Positions 61,345 to 64,000 of a stretch of DNA of 64,000 bases are shown piece after piece (the stretch's first letter is position 1; every line of letters begins with the position of its first letter). The notes below the pieces were generated by a model. It saw only the letters and a list, made by a program, of their open reading frames with translations. It made no database searches and was not told where the DNA came from. This DNA comes from Strigamia acuminata (lineage: Eukaryota > Arthropoda > Chilopoda > Geophilomorpha > Linotaeniidae): contig OX442314.1 in assembly GCA_949358305.1 (NCBI GenBank), positions 53,205,369-53,269,368 on the forward strand. Reading direction: 5' to 3'. The translations under genes were made by a program, and so were the position numbers.

Positions 61345-61397
61345 GCCTGCTCACTTCTGATTGCATCATTGAGGTGACATCACCTCTTATATGAACA
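61345..61397. promoter_or_regulatory. Divergent promoter between capsid block and ATPase block
   Basis: Only 53 bp separate the two start codons. It holds an inverted repeat GAGGTGA-CA-TCACCTC (61,371-61,386), a fit for a dimeric factor, and a TATA-like TTATATGA beside it. Both structural blocks may be driven from here. Confidence 0.6.
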
Positions 61398-61997
61398 ATG
61401 TTTCATCATCCATTTACTGCTATTATTTCTGGAAGTTCGGGTACGGGCAAAACGGAGATATGTAAGAAAATTATCCGAAATGCGAGTAAAATGATTGATC
61501 CACCCCCACAAGATATTTGCTGGTACTATTCAATATGGCAACAGTGGTATATCGAATTTCCCAATGTGCAGTTCCACGAAGGATTACCCAATTTAAAGAC
61601 TTTGGATTCATCAACGAGAAAGCTTTTCATCATTGACGATCAAATGGAAAATTTAAATCAAGAGATTGGGTTATTGTGGACTAAATATTCGCACCATACG
61701 AGCACTAGTGTATTTTATTTATGTCAAAACATATTTCATCAAAGCAAATATCAACGAACTTTATCTTTAAATAGTCACTATTTAATCCTTTTTCGAAATC
61801 CAAGGGATATGAATCAAATCGCAAAAGTAGGGAGTCAAATGTTCCCACAGCGAGGTAAATTTTTCATGTCAGCATTTAACGATGCAACAGCGCAAAGTTT
61901 TGGGTATTTATTAATTGATTTGAAACCGGATACACCCCAAGATCAAAGAGTGAAGACTAATATATTTCCGGATGAATATACTATAGTTTACATATAG
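61398..61997 (+). CDS. FtsK/HerA-type DNA packaging ATPase (A32-like)
   Basis: 199 residues from ATG 61,398, the normal length in Polintons. Walker A GSSGTGKT (12-19), Walker B LFIIDD (76-81), and a sensor-like YLCQNIF (107-113) after a strand. RNPRDMNQIAKVG and GYLLIDLKPDT are typical of the Polinton form. It would pump DNA into the capsid at the membrane-free vertex. Next gene starts 9 nt downstream. Confidence 0.92.
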   Translation: MFHHPFTAIISGSSGTGKTEICKKIIRNASKMIDPPPQDICWYYSIWQQWYIEFPNVQFHEGLPNLKTLDSSTRKLFIIDDQMENLNQEIGLLWTKYSHHTSTSVFYLCQNIFHQSKYQRTLSLNSHYLILFRNPRDMNQIAKVGSQMFPQRGKFFMSAFNDATAQSFGYLLIDLKPDTPQDQRVKTNIFPDEYTIVYI

Positions 61998-62006
61998 ATT
62001 CCACCA

Positions 62007-62342
62007 ATGAAACGAGTAAGACGTCACGCCAATGTGCTCCGGGCCATTCCCGATTTAAATAAGAGACAAATCAAGGATTTTCTCAAACATTCTAACGATG
62101 ATTTCTGTAAAACCATCTGTGAAATTTGTTTAAACATTATAAAAGGTACAATTAAGTTAGGAGCAAATCAGAAACAATCACTTTATCGAAAGAGAAGGTT
62201 GTTAAGAAAATTGGCCACTCCTACATCTTCATTCAAACAAAGACGGAACTTGGTCATTCAAACTGGTGGATTTTTACCGCAACTACTCGCCCCAATTATT
62301 GGAGCATTAGTAGGTAAACTAATTAGTAAACAAAATGGCTAG
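62007..62342 (+). CDS. Small protein with hydrophobic C-terminal helix
   Basis: 111 residues. Basic N-terminus, then a compact helical part with three cysteines (FCKTICEICLNI), a basic RKRRLLRKL stretch, and a hydrophobic glycine-rich end GGFLPQLLAPIIGALVGKLI (87-106). Proteins of this shape are commonly encoded next to the ATPase in metazoan Polintons; the C-terminus could insert into or break membranes. Function unproven. Its stop overlaps the next start by 8 nt. Confidence 0.75.
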   Translation: MKRVRRHANVLRAIPDLNKRQIKDFLKHSNDDFCKTICEICLNIIKGTIKLGANQKQSLYRKRRLLRKLATPTSSFKQRRNLVIQTGGFLPQLLAPIIGALVGKLISKQNG

Positions 62343-63258
62343 GAAAATGGTTTTAGTACCGCAGGAAATGATGTCATCTTTACAATATTCGAAAAAGAAC
62401 TATGATGATATTGATCCGCAATATCAAAAATTGCAAAAGATTGAATCGTCAATAGAGGAAATTTTCAATGATGCAAACTTGAATGATGAAATGAAAGCTA
62501 AACTTATATCGACACTTCAATCGCAATTTGGAAACTTTAAACAAAAGCTAATTAAACAATTAAATGCACCAAAAACTGTTACTATATCACCTCCAACTCT
62601 ATCCGCATCTCCACCTCAATCACCACCACCAATTGTTTCGCACTTATCCACATCTCAATCGCCATTTGTTCTTCAACCATTGGATAAAATAATGTTGAAT
62701 AAAATGTCAAAAGATCAAAAGAAACAAGCTATTGCGTTAATGGAAGTTATGAATTTGAATCCAAGGTTGAAATGGAGCAATCTATCGGAAATGATTATAG
62801 ATGGAGTAAAAATTCCAAATACAACCAAAGCTGATCTTATAAACTATACCATAAGAAACCGCCCGAAGCAAAATGTAATTCCGATTGGTCAGTCAGAGTA
62901 TATTAAAATTTTGATTGATTCAAATGTACCAAAAGAATACATTATAAACAAGAATTTAAGAAAGGAATTAATTAGACCGATGAGCACTTCAACTCCCACA
63001 ATTACTAGGGACATTCATAGAGAGTCATTGAGTGGAAATGACTCCATCATCAATAATCAAACACTATCAGATCAAGATCAAGAGCTGTCAGACTTAGAGA
63101 ACACTTGGGCACATTACGGAACACCAAACAAATCTTTAAGATTTCAACGAGATCAAGACGAGAGTTTATTCAAATATAAAACACCAAGTTCCGGTTCACA
63201 AAAAAAGAAAAAAAATAAAGAAATAAACAGTATAACTAGGAGCATAGAACAAAGTTAG
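62335..63258 (+). CDS. Polinton protein of unknown function, coiled-coil and Pro-rich
   Basis: 307 residues from ATG 62,335 (a second ATG four codons on, MVLVPQEMM, is also possible). The N-terminal about 80 residues are helical and acidic. A Pro/Ser-rich linker (about 82-115) follows, then a small folded segment (LMEVMNLNPRLKWSNLSEMI, residues about 138-180) with a loop ending in RNRP. The rest is polar and likely disordered. Similar proteins lie before the integrase in other animal Polintons. No enzymatic motif. Confidence 0.72.
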   Translation: MARKMVLVPQEMMSSLQYSKKNYDDIDPQYQKLQKIESSIEEIFNDANLNDEMKAKLISTLQSQFGNFKQKLIKQLNAPKTVTISPPTLSASPPQSPPPIVSHLSTSQSPFVLQPLDKIMLNKMSKDQKKQAIALMEVMNLNPRLKWSNLSEMIIDGVKIPNTTKADLINYTIRNRPKQNVIPIGQSEYIKILIDSNVPKEYIINKNLRKELIRPMSTSTPTITRDIHRESLSGNDSIINNQTLSDQDQELSDLENTWAHYGTPNKSLRFQRDQDESLFKYKTPSSGSQKKKKNKEINSITRSIEQS

Positions 63259-63266
63259 AAAAACAT

Positions 63267-64000
63267 ATGGCAGAGCAACAATTGAAAGATATCTACTTTA
63301 ATCCAAGAAATCCTGCCGGATTTAGTAGTCGAGATAAATTGTTTCATGCTGCACGTAATCGAGGGATACAAGTTACCAGAAAAGAAATTCAAGATTGGTT
63401 ACAAGGATTAGATTCTTATACTTTACATAAACCAGTCCGATACAAGTTTCAACGCTCCAAGACTATTGTACCATCCATTAATTACCAATGGCAATCGGAT
63501 TTGGTTGAAGTTGGAAACATAGCAAAGGAAAATGATGGAAATAGATATTTAATGACCGTCATTGATGTATTTTCACGATATGCGTATATTGAAGCATTAC
63601 CAACAAAGTCTGCGCAACATATTATAAAAGCTTTTAAAACAATTCTAAAACGTGCCAAGACTAAACCCCTCTACCTGCAGACGGATAAGGGAAAAGAATA
63701 CTTAAACAAAGCATTTCAGGAATTCTTACAGAAAAATAACATCAAACATTTTACTAGTGAAAATGATGATATTAAATGTTCACTTTGTGAAAGATTGAAT
63801 CGAACCATAAAGCAGAAAATGTGGACTTATTTCACATATACCGGCAGACATCGATATATTGATCAACTGCAAACATTTATAGATTCATATAATCATAGCG
63901 TTCATCGAACATTAGGAATGAAACCTGTTGATGTTACGAAAGAGAAAGAACCGGCAGTGTTTTACCACTTATATGGTGATACAATAAATAAAAGACATAA
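63267..64000 (+). CDS. Retrovirus-like integrase, Polinton (3' end outside window)
   Basis: Frame from ATG 63,267 stays open to the window edge (244 codons). The N-terminus FNPRNPAGFSSRDKLFHAAR is the usual Polinton start. The catalytic core has D78 (YQWQSDLVEV), D140 (LYLQTDKGKEYLN) and E175 (CERLNRTIKQKM), giving D-D-35-E. VIDVFSRYAYIEALPTKSA and HSVHRTLGMKPVDV are further core motifs. It joins the element ends to host DNA. A chromodomain, found in many of these, would be beyond the edge. Starts 8 nt after the previous stop. Confidence 0.93.
   Translation, partial: MAEQQLKDIYFNPRNPAGFSSRDKLFHAARNRGIQVTRKEIQDWLQGLDSYTLHKPVRYKFQRSKTIVPSINYQWQSDLVEVGNIAKENDGNRYLMTVIDVFSRYAYIEALPTKSAQHIIKAFKTILKRAKTKPLYLQTDKGKEYLNKAFQEFLQKNNIKHFTSENDDIKCSLCERLNRTIKQKMWTYFTYTGRHRYIDQLQTFIDSYNHSVHRTLGMKPVDVTKEKEPAVFYHLYGDTINKRH

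Larger units (their letters stand above)
54830..64000. mobile_element. Polinton/Maverick (adintovirus-like) element, partial
   Basis: Twelve tightly packed, uninterrupted genes include the hallmark set of Polintons: retrovirus-like integrase, FtsK/HerA-type packaging ATPase, adenain-like protease, double-jelly-roll major capsid protein and penton-like minor capsid protein. Cargo genes for PC4-like, AlkB, exonuclease-like and BIR proteins occupy the left end. The left boundary is unresolved (somewhere in 54.4-54.87 kb), and the element runs off the right edge within the integrase. The family B DNA polymerase expected in the group must lie to the right or be missing. Intact genes suggest a recent integration. 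Confidence 0.92.

Overview
The window is a piece of an invertebrate animal genome, perhaps an arthropod; the sequence does not fix the species. It is built almost entirely of mobile DNA. I recognise no intact host gene. Relics of Ty1/copia, BEL/Pao, piggyBac and hAT elements lie around two intact nested Ty3/gypsy retrotransposons and one partial Polinton/Maverick (adintovirus-like) element. There are no prokaryotic features such as operators, CRISPR arrays or ribosome binding sites.

Layout. 1-23,161 is old, mutated repeat DNA on both strands: copia gag, protease and integrase relics, a BEL/Pao gag relic, three hAT-type non-autonomous elements with 8-bp target duplications, a tandem array of about 0.65 kb, a BTB-domain fragment, and three decayed copies of a cysteine-rich gene. 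23,166-49,832 is an intact minus-strand Ty3/gypsy element: LTRs of 1,651 bp, target duplication AGTG, tRNA-Gln primer site, gag, pol and a third ORF. Its left (3') LTR is split by a second, plus-strand Ty3/gypsy element at 24,725-38,209: LTRs of 1,018 bp, target duplication CAAT, a tRNA-Pro-like primer site, gag, pol, and a probably spliced third gene. I saw no difference between the paired LTRs in the stretches I compared, so both insertions look recent. Both elements carry an A AAA AAC slippery site at the gag/pol junction.

49,837-54,422 is again old repeat DNA, with piggyBac and copia relics and a copia 5' LTR plus initiator-tRNA primer site. From about 54.8 kb to the right edge runs a compact Polinton. 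A rightward block encodes a PC4-like protein, an AlkB-type DNA repair dioxygenase, an exonuclease-like protein and a one-BIR inhibitor of apoptosis. A leftward block encodes the penton-like minor capsid protein, a basic core protein, the double-jelly-roll major capsid protein and an adenain-like protease. A second rightward block encodes the packaging ATPase, two small structural-type proteins and a DDE integrase cut by the window edge. The expected family B DNA polymerase is not in the window.

How the genes fit together. The Polinton structural and integration genes are closely packed and uninterrupted. The two left-most transcription units share a promoter module next to TATA boxes. The cysteine-rich third ORF of the minus-strand Ty3 element is the intact member of a family whose broken copies lie at 4.5-5.5, 17.4-18.5 and 21.3-21.8 kb, so it is a lasting accessory gene of a retrotransposon lineage.
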